This document shows, piece by piece, positions 25,907-34,408 of a stretch of 64,000 bases of DNA. Position 1 is the stretch's first letter. The number at the start of each line of letters is the position of its first letter. This DNA is from an uncultured archaeon (GTDB taxonomy: Archaea; Thermoproteota; Bathyarchaeia; 40CM-2-53-6; CALIRQ01), in the NCBI GenBank assembly GCA_938042195.1, contig CALIRQ010000005.1, positions 1 through 64,000 of the forward strand, read 5' to 3'. The notes beneath the pieces were generated by a model, which was given only the letters and a program-made list of their open reading frames with translations, had not been told where the DNA came from and searched no databases. The position numbers and the translations under genes were made by a program.

Positions 25907-26636
25907 GGAGCTCGGCCTGAGGGTGAGCCCGGGGCTCCGCGTCGTCGCCCTTACCGGCGCCGGCATATCGCTCGAGAGCGGAGTCCCGATATTCAGGGGC
26001 AAGGGCTCCATGTGGGAGATCCCCGAGGCCAGGAGGCTCGCGGAGAGGGCCGGGCCGCCTTGGAATACGAGGGAGACTTGGGAATATTACGAATGGAGGA
26101 GAGGCCTCGTCAGCCGCTGCAAGCCGAATCGGGCCCATTACGCGCTGGCGGAGATGGAGAGGTATTTCGAGGATTTCCTCCTGATAACGCAGAACGTCGA
26201 CGGCCTTCACGCTAAGGCGGGCAGTAGGAGGCTGTTGGAGCTCCACGGGAGCATGTGGAGGGGCAGATGCATCGAATGCGGCCGCGTCATCGATTTGCCC
26301 GAGACTCCCTTAAAGGCACTGCCGCCCCTTTGCCCATGCGGCCGCCCCCTTAGGCCGGACGTGGTCCAATTCGGGGAGCCCATAGACCCCGTGGTCCTGG
26401 ATGCGGCCTTCAAGGCCTCCAAAAAGGCCGAGCTGTTCTTGGTCATAGGAACCTCGGCGGTGGTTCATCCCGCCGCCCAAATGCCCCTGATAGCAATCGA
26501 AGGGGGCGCGAGGGCCGTGGAAATTAACCCTAACGCCACGCCCTTGACGCCCTTCATGAGCCTCTCAATCCGCGGGAGGGCTGCCGAGGTCCTGCCCAGG
26601 CTTTGGGAGGAGCTCCTATCGAGCGCCTTGGGATGA
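25893..26636 (+). CDS. cobB: Sirtuin NAD-dependent protein deacylase
   Basis: This Sir2-family deacylase consumes NAD to remove acyl groups from lysines. Motifs are VALTGAGISLESGVP, TQNVDGLHAKAG, the catalytic histidine in LELHGSMW, a zinc site CIEC and CPC, VVQFGEP and VIGTSAVVHPA. A Tyr-x-x-Arg pair (YEWR) before the catalytic core is the signature of the SIRT5/CobB branch that accepts succinyl and malonyl lysines. ATG at 25893 lies at the conserved start. The stop overlaps the next gene as ATGA. Confidence 0.92.
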   Translation: MGIAEELGLRVSPGLRVVALTGAGISLESGVPIFRGKGSMWEIPEARRLAERAGPPWNTRETWEYYEWRRGLVSRCKPNRAHYALAEMERYFEDFLLITQNVDGLHAKAGSRRLLELHGSMWRGRCIECGRVIDLPETPLKALPPLCPCGRPLRPDVVQFGEPIDPVVLDAAFKASKKAELFLVIGTSAVVHPAAQMPLIAIEGGARAVEINPNATPLTPFMSLSIRGRAAEVLPRLWEELLSSALG

Positions 26637-27355
26637 TTTCCCATATGGGGCCGGATGGAATACCAAGGATATTGCTCGGCACCTCGCCCTTCATCGGCGC
26701 CGGACAATTCGGGCGCAGGGCCCCCTCCTATTACGCCAAGTTCTACCTGAACCCGGGGAAAATATTGGGCATCATAAGGAGGGTCTATGGATTGGGGATA
26801 AACGGGATCCAGCTCCTGCCCTACCGCCCCATCGTCGAAGCGGTGGAACAGGCCCTCGGGGAAGGGATGGAGCTCAGGATCGTCGGGAGCGTTAGGCTCC
26901 GAGAGGCGGAGGAGGACATAAGCCTATTGGAGCGGCTCGGGGCCGTTGCCATGATCGCCCATGCGGAGGTCGCCGACCTAGGGGATCCCGAAACCCTCGA
27001 GACGATCCTCGATGCGATCCGCGGAACCGGGAGGCCGGCCGGACTCGCATCCCATAAGCCCTTCAGGACCCTAAGCCGGCTCGAGGGGATCGGGCTGCGC
27101 TACGAGATCCTAATGGTCCCGATGAACCCCGCCGGGGCCTTCATGGATTGTAGGCCCGAGGAGCTCGCGGCGTTGCTCAAGCGCCTCGGGAAGTTCGTCA
27201 TCGCGAAGAAGGTTTTGGCCGCGGGATCTCTTCCGCCGGCAAAGGCCCTGCCCTACGTGGCGGGCTTGGACTGCGTCAACAGCGTCGCCCTGGGGGTCTC
27301 CTCGGAGCGGGAGGTCGAAGAGACGATGGCCCTAGCCAAGCGCTTATTTGCTTGA
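26633..27355 (+). CDS. Uncharacterised barrel-like protein
   Basis: This 240-residue protein opens with GIPRILLGTSPFIGAGQFG and has alternating strands and helices (NGIQLLPYRPIVEAVEQAL, VAMIAHAEVADLG, YEILMVPMNPAGAF, FVIAKKVLAAGSLPP, DCVNSVALGVSS) in the rhythm of a TIM barrel, loosely like aldo/keto reductases. I know it only as an unnamed conserved archaeal type. No cofactor or metal site is certain. It starts on the ATGA of the sirtuin stop and closes the four-gene operon. Its 3' end overlaps the convergent FGGY kinase tail by 12 nt. Confidence 0.65.
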   Translation: MISHMGPDGIPRILLGTSPFIGAGQFGRRAPSYYAKFYLNPGKILGIIRRVYGLGINGIQLLPYRPIVEAVEQALGEGMELRIVGSVRLREAEEDISLLERLGAVAMIAHAEVADLGDPETLETILDAIRGTGRPAGLASHKPFRTLSRLEGIGLRYEILMVPMNPAGAFMDCRPEELAALLKRLGKFVIAKKVLAAGSLPPAKALPYVAGLDCVNSVALGVSSEREVEETMALAKRLFA

Positions 27356-28861
27356 TCGCCGGGACCGCGAGGGCCCAGCCCCGGACAGCTTCCACATCTC
27401 CTCCTTCGTTAGCTCGTATAGGTTCCTATAGGATCGATATAGCCTCAGGTATTCGGCATGGGCGCTCCTCGAAGGCCTCGTGACCTCCCCAGCCCTAACC
27501 CATCCCTTGATGGCCCTCCAGCTCCCAATCGCTCCGCATCCGATCCCGGCGAGGAAGGCATCCCCAAGGGGGGCCCCGGGGTTCCCGGGGTCATAGCGCT
27601 GGGTTATGCCCGTCGCGTCCGTAACTATCTTGCGCCAGAGCCGGCTCTTCGCTCCCCCATCGACCGCCACCCAACCCTTGATCCTAACGCCCAGCTCCGC
27701 ATAGATCTCCAAGTGGTGCAGGAGGCCGTAGCCGAACGCTTCCAAGATGGCCCTGTAAACGTGCGCATCGGTATGGTAGAGGTTCAGGCCGAATATAATC
27801 CCCCTGGCCCTCGGATCCATTATCGGGGACCTCTCCCCCATGAAGTAAGGCAATACGATTATGCCCTCGGAGCCGGGCGGGATCCTCCCGGCCCGCTCCT
27901 CCAGCTCCTCGAGGCCCCTTCCCCCTTCGCCCCTCAGCCTCCTGAACCATTCCACTATAGCGCCGACCGTTTGCATCGCTATGGCCGATACCCACTTCCC
28001 GGGCCTGACGTGATGGCCGAAGTATAGGCCCTTGTGGATTATCGGCTTAGAAACGCATGTATGGGCCGCGCCGACCGATCCATAGGAGAGCATCGACTCC
28101 CCATCCTCTATAACCCCCGCGCTCAGGGCGGATACGTTAGCGTCGCAGGACCCGGCCACGACTGGAGTCCCCTTCGCTATGCCGATCTCCCTCGCCGCCG
28201 GCCCGGCTACTTCGCCGACCACGGAGCCCGCCTCCACGAGCTCTGGCAACATGGCCGGGTCGATCCCAACGGCCTCGCAGAGCTCGTCGCTCCATTCCCC
28301 CTTGTGGACATCCGAGAGCCCCGTCATGTCGGCGACATAGTAGTCAGAGGCGAAGGAGCCGGTCAGCTTTTTCACGACGTAGCAATGGGATGATGGGACT
28401 ATTCTCTTCGTCTTCTCGAAGAGCTTGGGCTCGTGGCGCTGGAACCAGAGGATCTTGGGCGCTAGCATCCTATGGCTTATCGGGTTCCCGTTTATCTTCA
28501 GGAATCTTTCGTCCCCGAGCTCGGCCTTGAGGCGGTCTATCTCGGCCGCGGCCCTCGTATCCATATAGAGGATCGATTTGCGGAGTGGCCTGCCCCTCCC
28601 ATCCAAGGGAGTCAGGTTCGTCGATAGCCCGCTGATGCCCACGCAGGCAATGTCTCTCGCCCCCGCCCTCCTCAGACAGGCCCTGACGGCCTCTTTGAAG
28701 GCGGCCCACCAATGCCTCTCGGGGTCCTGCTCCGCCCATCCGGGCTTGGGGAAGTAGACCTCGTTACGCACCCTCGAGCTGGATAGGATCCTCCCCATCG
28801 GATCCACTAGGACGGCCTTGCAAGCCGAAGTTCCTATGTCCACGCCCAGTAGGCTAGGCAA
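27344..28861 (-). CDS. FGGY-family carbohydrate kinase
   Basis: This 505-residue sugar kinase is of the xylulokinase/ribulokinase/gluconokinase fold. The N-terminal LGVDIGTSACKAVLVD phosphate loop, GWAEQDPERHWWAAF, ILYMDTRAAAEIDRL, the central SCDANVSALSAGVIEDGE and the late VAVDGGAKSRLWRKIVTDATG are all typical. The sugar cannot be read from sequence. It lies 18 nt downstream of the RuBisCO-superfamily gene on the same strand, so the kinase probably makes, or follows, a phosphorylated substrate of that protein. Confidence 0.9.
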   Translation of the reverse strand: MPSLLGVDIGTSACKAVLVDPMGRILSSSRVRNEVYFPKPGWAEQDPERHWWAAFKEAVRACLRRAGARDIACVGISGLSTNLTPLDGRGRPLRKSILYMDTRAAAEIDRLKAELGDERFLKINGNPISHRMLAPKILWFQRHEPKLFEKTKRIVPSSHCYVVKKLTGSFASDYYVADMTGLSDVHKGEWSDELCEAVGIDPAMLPELVEAGSVVGEVAGPAAREIGIAKGTPVVAGSCDANVSALSAGVIEDGESMLSYGSVGAAHTCVSKPIIHKGLYFGHHVRPGKWVSAIAMQTVGAIVEWFRRLRGEGGRGLEELEERAGRIPPGSEGIIVLPYFMGERSPIMDPRARGIIFGLNLYHTDAHVYRAILEAFGYGLLHHLEIYAELGVRIKGWVAVDGGAKSRLWRKIVTDATGITQRYDPGNPGAPLGDAFLAGIGCGAIGSWRAIKGWVRAGEVTRPSRSAHAEYLRLYRSYRNLYELTKEEMWKLSGAGPSRSRRSSK

Positions 28862-28879
28862 TGGGATCGGGGCCCGCCA

Positions 28880-30193
28880 TTATTTAGGCTTGAAGACCGC
28901 CTCCTTGGGCCGCTCGTAGACCCCCCACTTCTCTATGGCCGCCCTCAGCTCCTCGTGATCCCTCGCGTATTCCTCCAGCCTTATGCCCTTTGCAGCCGCA
29001 ACCGAGGCCTGTAGCATGGCCATCACGCCGGCCTTGGTCCCCATAGGATGGCCAAGGATCCCGCCGCCGGCGATCATCATGAAGTCGATGCCCAAGTCGT
29101 TGACGTGCTGCATCGCCAGGCCCGGGTACACGGCCCCTCCAAGGGCCGGCATCGCGGCCTTGATCCCATGGAGCGGATCCCTCAAGGCGCGGACGGACCA
29201 GAAGTACTCGCTGATGGGCTGGTACATCTTCCCATAGGGGGTCGAAAGGACCGTGAGGTCCGCCCCGCAGATCCTGACGAGCTTCTTGATGACCGAATAG
29301 TTCATACCAAGCCTTTCGGGCCTCATGAAGGCCCTGGCCATCGCCGGGTGGGCCAGTATCGGGACCTTTATGCTCGGGTCCTCGGCTATCGCCCTGAGGA
29401 TGGAATAGCCCGCCGTAACATAGTTTATGAGGAGGCAGTTGGCGCCCGCTTGAACGGCCTATTCGGCGATCTCGGGCATCTTATCGACCTCGTCCGTTAT
29501 ATTCAAGGCGTAGAGGCACTTCTTGCCGCTCTCCCGGCAACCCCTATCGATCGCCTCCATCGCGGCCGAGAGCCTCTCCTCCCTCCTGCAATACGACGGG
29601 TTGGATTGCATCTCATCGTCCTTTATCAGATCCGCCCCTCCCGCGGCCGCCTCGTAGCAGACCTTGGCTACCTCCTTCGGGGACATCCCGAGCTTGGGCT
29701 TCATTATCGCCCCGACCAGGGGCCTATCGCCCACGCGCAGGAGATCCCTCAAGCCCCCTATCCCGAACTTCGGCCCCTTGAACTCCCTCAAGAAGGACTT
29801 GGGCATGAATAGGTCGACGAGCTTAACGGAAGCAAGGCCCATGGAGTATATATTGCCCGCTATGCCCGTCATGACCATCGTTATCGGCATCCCATCGCCG
29901 AAGTTCGCCAAGGGGTGGGCGACCAAGGCGAGGAACTTCCTCGAATCGCCATCGGCCGGGAACTCGTAAACCCCCAGGACCTTCCCCTGGCTCCTCTCTC
30001 TGATCTCCTCCGTTTCGGTCGGGACCCTCAGCCAAGTCCCGGTCGTGGCCTCGGCAGCCAGCGCCTCGGCCACCTTCGATGGCTCCCTTTCCCCCGAGGC
30101 CTCTATCCTATAGGCCGCTATCAGGAACTCCTCCTGGTCGATCCCTTCGAAGATGGAGAAGGCATAGGGATCGTAGGTATACTCTCTTTCCAA
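28880..30193 (-). CDS. RuBisCO-superfamily protein, interrupted by an in-frame amber codon
   Basis: The full frame has 437 codons, the normal RuBisCO large-chain length. Visible are TTGTWLRV, TGIAGNIYSM, KPKLG and GADLIKDDE, which carries the carbamylated lysine and metal ligands, and GGGILGHPMG. At the site of the usual H-R pair it reads LAHPAMARAF. The loop with the conserved histidine reads TVLSTPYGKM, and the SGG segment reads ALGGAVYPG. These changes point to a RuBisCO-like protein rather than an archaeal CO2-fixing form III enzyme. TAG at 29459-29461 interrupts the frame at residue 245 with no gap in the alignment. A TATA box precedes the start. It is paired with the FGGY kinase. Confidence 0.85.
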
Positions 30194-30325
30194 CCGGGAT
30201 CCCCTTCAATCCTGATCACGCCAAGGGATATAAAAAAGGAGATCATCCCTCCCGCCCATCGTCCGCATCCATCTGGGCCCTTCGCTATTCTCCCCGCAGT
30301 TGGGGCAGAAGGCCGAGCCCTCCGG

Positions 30326-31874
30326 TTACCCGGCGCCGCGGTTAGGACATTTGGCCGTAGCGGCGTTTGGAGCCGTGGGATGGGGCGCCGCCTCCGATTC
30401 GGGCCTCGGGCCCCCCTTCAGGGCAAGGGCAGCGACGGCGATCCCGAGGGCGATGAGGGCCATTGCCATAAGGCTCGTCGATCCGCCGGGGATCTCCCCA
30501 GAATTGCTTGGTCGGCGGGGGTTGGGCCTCGAAGACCGAGAAGGATGCGGGCGCGCTCTCTGCTGCCTTATGGCCCGAGTCGCCGGACCAGGCGGCCCTA
30601 ACGGTCCAAGCGCCAACGGCATCGGGATTGAAGGAGTCGGAGAAGGCCCCCGATGCGGATGCGGCGACCTCCCTCGCCAGCTCGGATCCATCGGGCCTTC
30701 TATATACAAGCTTGATGCCCGCTGCCAAGGGGGGCGAGAGGGCGCCGGAGACCGATAGGGATTCGCCGATCTTGAGCGAGGTTGGGCTGACCGATATCGA
30801 AATCGAGCTCTCCCCCGTGGGCCTCCCCGCCGCCTCGATCAAGAGGCTTATCGATGCCGATCGGGTCAGTCCGCCGCCCTCGCCCATTATGGTCAGCGGA
30901 TAGGTGCCGGGGGCGACTGAGGCATCGGTCGAGATGGTTAGCAGGGATGCGAATGTCGGCATCCCCGATGCCGGATCGAAAGCGCACGATGCCCCATCTG
31001 GGAGGCCCATAAGGCCCAAGGAGACGGGCTGAGCCATCCCCGAGACGAGGCTTATGGCCACCTTGAACTCCGCCGCCCCGCCCGCCCTCACGGACCCTGA
31101 GGCGGGCTCGGCCGAGATGGAGAAGTCGAACTCCGGGGGCGGCGGGGGCGGTGGCTGGCCCGGCGCCAGGACGACCACGTAGGCGTTCGCGGCTTTATTG
31201 GCGGGGCCGGGGAACGATGCGCCGGCCGAGTTGGCCCAGACCTGGAGCGCATAGGTCCCCGGGGCGACCGAGGGGCCGACGCTGACGGTCATCGTGGAGG
31301 AGAAGGGCGCGGGCCTATCTGTGGCGGAGAAGGAGGCCGAAAGCCCGAGACGGGCGGGGATTGGATCAGGCGGATGGGCGTCCCGCCCGATGAGCCCGTT
31401 ATGGAGACGGTGAACGCGGCGGTTCCTGGTGGGCTGCTGACGGCCCTCGAAGCCGGGCTAACGGAGAGGGTCCACGCCTCCTGGGCCGTTGCCACGACCA
31501 TCGTGACGTACTTGGCCTTGCTTTGCGAGCCCGCGTTGGCCTGCACGGTTAGATCCTGTCTCAAACCCTGTGGCGCGGAGAGTGGGACCGATACAAACAT
31601 CCTTGAGCCGAACGGCGCCGGCCTATCGTTGACTTGGAAGCCGATGGACCATCCGGCTGGCGGGATGCACATGAGGCGAATGCGTGGGTTGTTGGGTATC
31701 GTGCCGGTGACGACGATATCAAAATATGTGCTCCCGCCGGGGGCGACGGTCCTCGATGAGGGCGTAACGGATAGGTCCCAAGCGTAGGCTTCGGGGATCA
31801 TGACCCCTATCGATGCTAGGGGCCATTAACGCCAAGAGGAGGGCGCGGAGGGATCGCGCCCTTGAGGGGTCCAA
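30326..31874 (-). pseudogene. Surface protein with Ig-like repeats, broken by three frameshifts
   Basis: Read across three frame changes this is one secreted, anchored protein. TTG at 31874 starts a signal peptide (RSLRALLLALMAPSI); a shift near 31800 leads to WDLSVTPSSRTVAPGGSTYF and a second repeat (WTLSVSPASRAV). A shift near 31335 continues with TMTVSVGPSVAPGTYALQV, a PPPPPP linker, and FDFSISAEPASGSV and ISISVSPTSLKIG domains. A third shift near 30500 leads to a C-terminal membrane helix (SLMAMALIALGIAVAALAL). The repeats resemble archaeal Ig-like stalk domains. The breaks may be real decay or sequence errors. Confidence 0.7.
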
Positions 31875-32008
31875 AATTCATCGATAGTTAAGCCCTTCTT
31901 ATCCATAAAAGGCTTTCGATCCATCCAACCGCTCGGATGTAGGGAGCTCCGACCATATGGGATACCCAGCGGCGGCGCGGCTTGGGCTATGCCCATTTGA
32001 GAGGGGGT

Positions 32009-32491
32009 TCATTCCATTTTCAAGTATTGGAACCTCAGTCGGCATGCATCATCCCCTTTGCAAAGCTGGGACTCGAGCGAGAACCCGATGCCTTTGTCGA
32101 ACTCATCCGCCCAAGCCCGGTACTCCGCTTTGCATATCCTCTCCCCGACCCTTCCGGCGAGGGCTCCCCTGCCCGCCTCCTTCATGATCTCGAACCATGG
32201 GCACTCGCGGATTAATATCAGGACGTGATCCCCCTCGGCCTCGAAGCTCATCCTATAGCCCTCCATCCCGAACTTTATCTCCAAGGCCCTCAATAGATCT
32301 CCCAGGCCATTCCCCTCGATGCCATACAATTCCCTTATCTTCCTCGATTGGATTTTGGGCATCACCCTCCAAACCCTCTCATCGATCTCCAACGCCTTAT
32401 CGAAGGAATCCGCCTCCTCGAGCATGACGAACCAAAGCCCATCGACAGCGAAGAAGGACCTCTTGAAATACTCGAGCGCCCTTTCAGCCAT
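32009..32491 (-). CDS. DUF6125-like protein
   Basis: This 160-residue protein opens with ALEYFKRSFFAVDGLWFVML, a pattern I associate with small uncharacterised DUF6125-type proteins. The centre includes ECPWFEIMKEAGRGALAGRVG, with a conserved cysteine, and the C-terminus includes SQLCKGDDACRLRFQYL. The cysteine pattern (ECPW, ICKAEY, CKGDDAC) suggests metal or thiol chemistry, but no reaction is known to me. It lies on the same strand as the thioesterase and MscS genes, about 30 nt after the corrected thioesterase end. Confidence 0.6.
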   Translation of the reverse strand: MAERALEYFKRSFFAVDGLWFVMLEEADSFDKALEIDERVWRVMPKIQSRKIRELYGIEGNGLGDLLRALEIKFGMEGYRMSFEAEGDHVLILIRECPWFEIMKEAGRGALAGRVGERICKAEYRAWADEFDKGIGFSLESQLCKGDDACRLRFQYLKME

Positions 32492-32522
32492 CCCAAACGC
32501 CCCGATCGGCGGAACGGCTCGG

Positions 32523-32931
32523 CTATACGAGCGCCTCGCCCTTCCTATAAACGATCCCCTGGCACGACGCTATAAGCGCGCCATCATCGGATCTGACCAC
32601 GATGCGATAAAGGGCCCGTCCTCCCGCCGAGGCTCTCCTCGAACGCCTCCGCGACGAGCTCCATGCCCTCCCTCGCCGGCGAGCGGTAGCTTATGCTCAT
32701 GCAGAGGGCCAAGGCCCTTTGCCCATGGGAATTGCTGGCCGCCGCGAAGGCCGCATCGGCCAAGGAGAATATCGCGCCCCCATGGGCTATGCCATGGAAG
32801 TTGAGCATATCGCTCGTAACGGTCATCACCACCTTGCTATACCCTTCCCCTAACTCCACCAGCCTTATGCCCAAGGACTTCGAGAAGGGATCCCTTTCGA
32901 TCTTCTCCCGGATCCTATCCAGCGAGCCCAT
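32523..32931 (-). CDS. PaaI-type hotdog thioesterase with a late frameshift
   Basis: This is a hotdog-fold acyl-CoA thioesterase of the PaaI type. LGIRLVELGEGYSKVVM, the catalytic-loop block NFHGIAHGGAIFSLADAAFA and SISYRSPAREGMEL are typical. The frame then runs off into GPLSHRGQIR and stops, but a one-base shift at a ccc run (about 32612) restores LYRIVVRSDDGALIAS and QGIVYRKGEALV, the normal hotdog end, with a stop at 32523. The likely start is ATG at 32931, placed by a TATA-like stretch just upstream. The extra base is probably a sequencing error or a recent mutation. Confidence 0.75.
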
Positions 32932-32964
32932 ATGGGCCAATCCAACGCGAGCCATAAATTAAGC

Positions 32965-34269
32965 CTAAGCTCCCGGGTAGCCCCCCCGTTCCTCCGCCCC
33001 TTCCCCCGCCTTGCCCAAGGCCTTTCCCGCCCCCCTCCCGAGGATCAGGTACCTCCTTGGATAGGGGATCTCTATGCCATTGGCATCGAACTCCTTCTTG
33101 ATCTGATAGAGGATATCCCTGGCCATCTTGAAGGCCGTTGGCTGATCCTTCGCCCTGCTCAGGAGCCTGAGGTTGATCCCGGATTCCCCATAATCCATGA
33201 CGACCACGCTCGGCAGGTCCGCCGTCGGCATGCAATCCGGATGCCTCAGGGCTACTTGGCGCATTATCTCCATCGCCTTATCCAGGTCCGATTCATAGCT
33301 GACTTGGACGTATATTGGCACCAGCATCGTCGGATCCTCCGCGCTATAATTGGTGACGACCTCGGAGAGGAATAGGGAATTTGGGACCATGAGGCGCCTG
33401 TTGTCCCAGGTGCGCAGGGTCGTGTGGATGAGCTTTATATCCTCGACGAAGCAGAACTCGTTCCTGAAGGAGATCGCATCCCCTATCCTGAAGGGCTGAG
33501 ATGCGGCTATCACCATGCCAGCTATTATGTTCGAGAGGCTCGTCTGGGCAGCTAGGCCAATGACTATGGAGGCGAACCCGGCGGCGATGAATATGGATGC
33601 TATCAACCCCCCCATCCACGGGAAGGCGCTGAAGATCGCCGCCGATACCCCTAGGATGGCGGCGATCGCGAGCGCCAAGCGCCTTATGAAGGCATAGGTC
33701 GTTTCAAGCCGCGGCTCCTTGGCGATATATGGGCCGAGGTGGCGCTTCATGAGCGCGTTCAATATATGGACTATCAAATAGGTGAGCAATATACCAATTA
33801 GGAAATTTATCGCCGCCCAGAGGCCTTGCGGGATCGCCGGGAATATTGGGGAGGAGAGGATCGTGTGGATTATGGCTACGGCGCCTGCTGAGTACACGCT
33901 ATATATCGGCATCTTGTTCGATGAATGGGCTTCTAGGGCGGATGGGGCGAGGCCGCCGAGCAAGGAAGCGGTCGCCCGAACGATGGATATTAGGATCGCT
34001 ATGCGAACCAATATAGCCAGGTTGGAGGCGTTCAGGAAAGCAGAGAGCGGGCCCGGGGAAATGGCTTCCATGCGCTCGGTCGCCAAGAGCGCACCATAGC
34101 CCACTACGGTAACCGCAACGGGGCCCTCCATGAGCAAGCGCAGGGCATCCTTCGCGAACTTCGGCAGGGCCGAGCGGAGGATCAGCCTCCTAGATGCGGT
34201 CCATATGATGAACGAAGCCGCTACGGAGGCCAAGATTATGGAGGCCGAGGCCGTAAATTCCCCAACCAA
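32965..34269 (-). CDS. MscS-family mechanosensitive channel
   Basis: This 434-residue membrane channel opens under membrane tension to release solutes. It has about five hydrophobic helices in the first 230 residues, including the pore helix region FIAAGFASIVIGLAAQTSLSN, then the beta domain (PFRIGDAISFRNEFCFVEDI, MVPNSLFLSEVVTNYS) and an alpha-beta C-terminal domain ending IPYPRRYLILGRG. The start is TTG at 34269. Pore glycine-alanine packing is conserved. The long N-terminal membrane part puts it in the larger MscS class. Confidence 0.88.
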   Translation of the reverse strand: MVGEFTASASIILASVAASFIIWTASRRLILRSALPKFAKDALRLLMEGPVAVTVVGYGALLATERMEAISPGPLSAFLNASNLAILVRIAILISIVRATASLLGGLAPSALEAHSSNKMPIYSVYSAGAVAIIHTILSSPIFPAIPQGLWAAINFLIGILLTYLIVHILNALMKRHLGPYIAKEPRLETTYAFIRRLALAIAAILGVSAAIFSAFPWMGGLIASIFIAAGFASIVIGLAAQTSLSNIIAGMVIAASQPFRIGDAISFRNEFCFVEDIKLIHTTLRTWDNRRLMVPNSLFLSEVVTNYSAEDPTMLVPIYVQVSYESDLDKAMEIMRQVALRHPDCMPTADLPSVVVMDYGESGINLRLLSRAKDQPTAFKMARDILYQIKKEFDANGIEIPYPRRYLILGRGAGKALGKAGEGAEERGGYPGA

Positions 34270-34408
34270 GGCTTCGGGTCCCCTCCCCCATGGCCCACGG
34301 CGCCCTAATAAACCTGAACGCTAGGAAGATTCCCTCGATCCATTTGGAAAGGTAAAATAATTTGGCCTCGAACCCCCGAGCAATGCCGAATCGGACGCGG
34401 GATGGGGC

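Noticed and set aside
29440-29480. A second mRNA intron around the TAG of the RuBisCO-like gene
   Set aside because: The alignment needs no bases removed at this point and no bulge-helix-bulge fold is present.
28880-30193. General pyrrolysine use of TAG in this organism
   Set aside because: TAG ends several intact genes here (creatininase, pth2, rnp2, L37Ae); only one gene has an internal TAG and no pyl genes are in the window.
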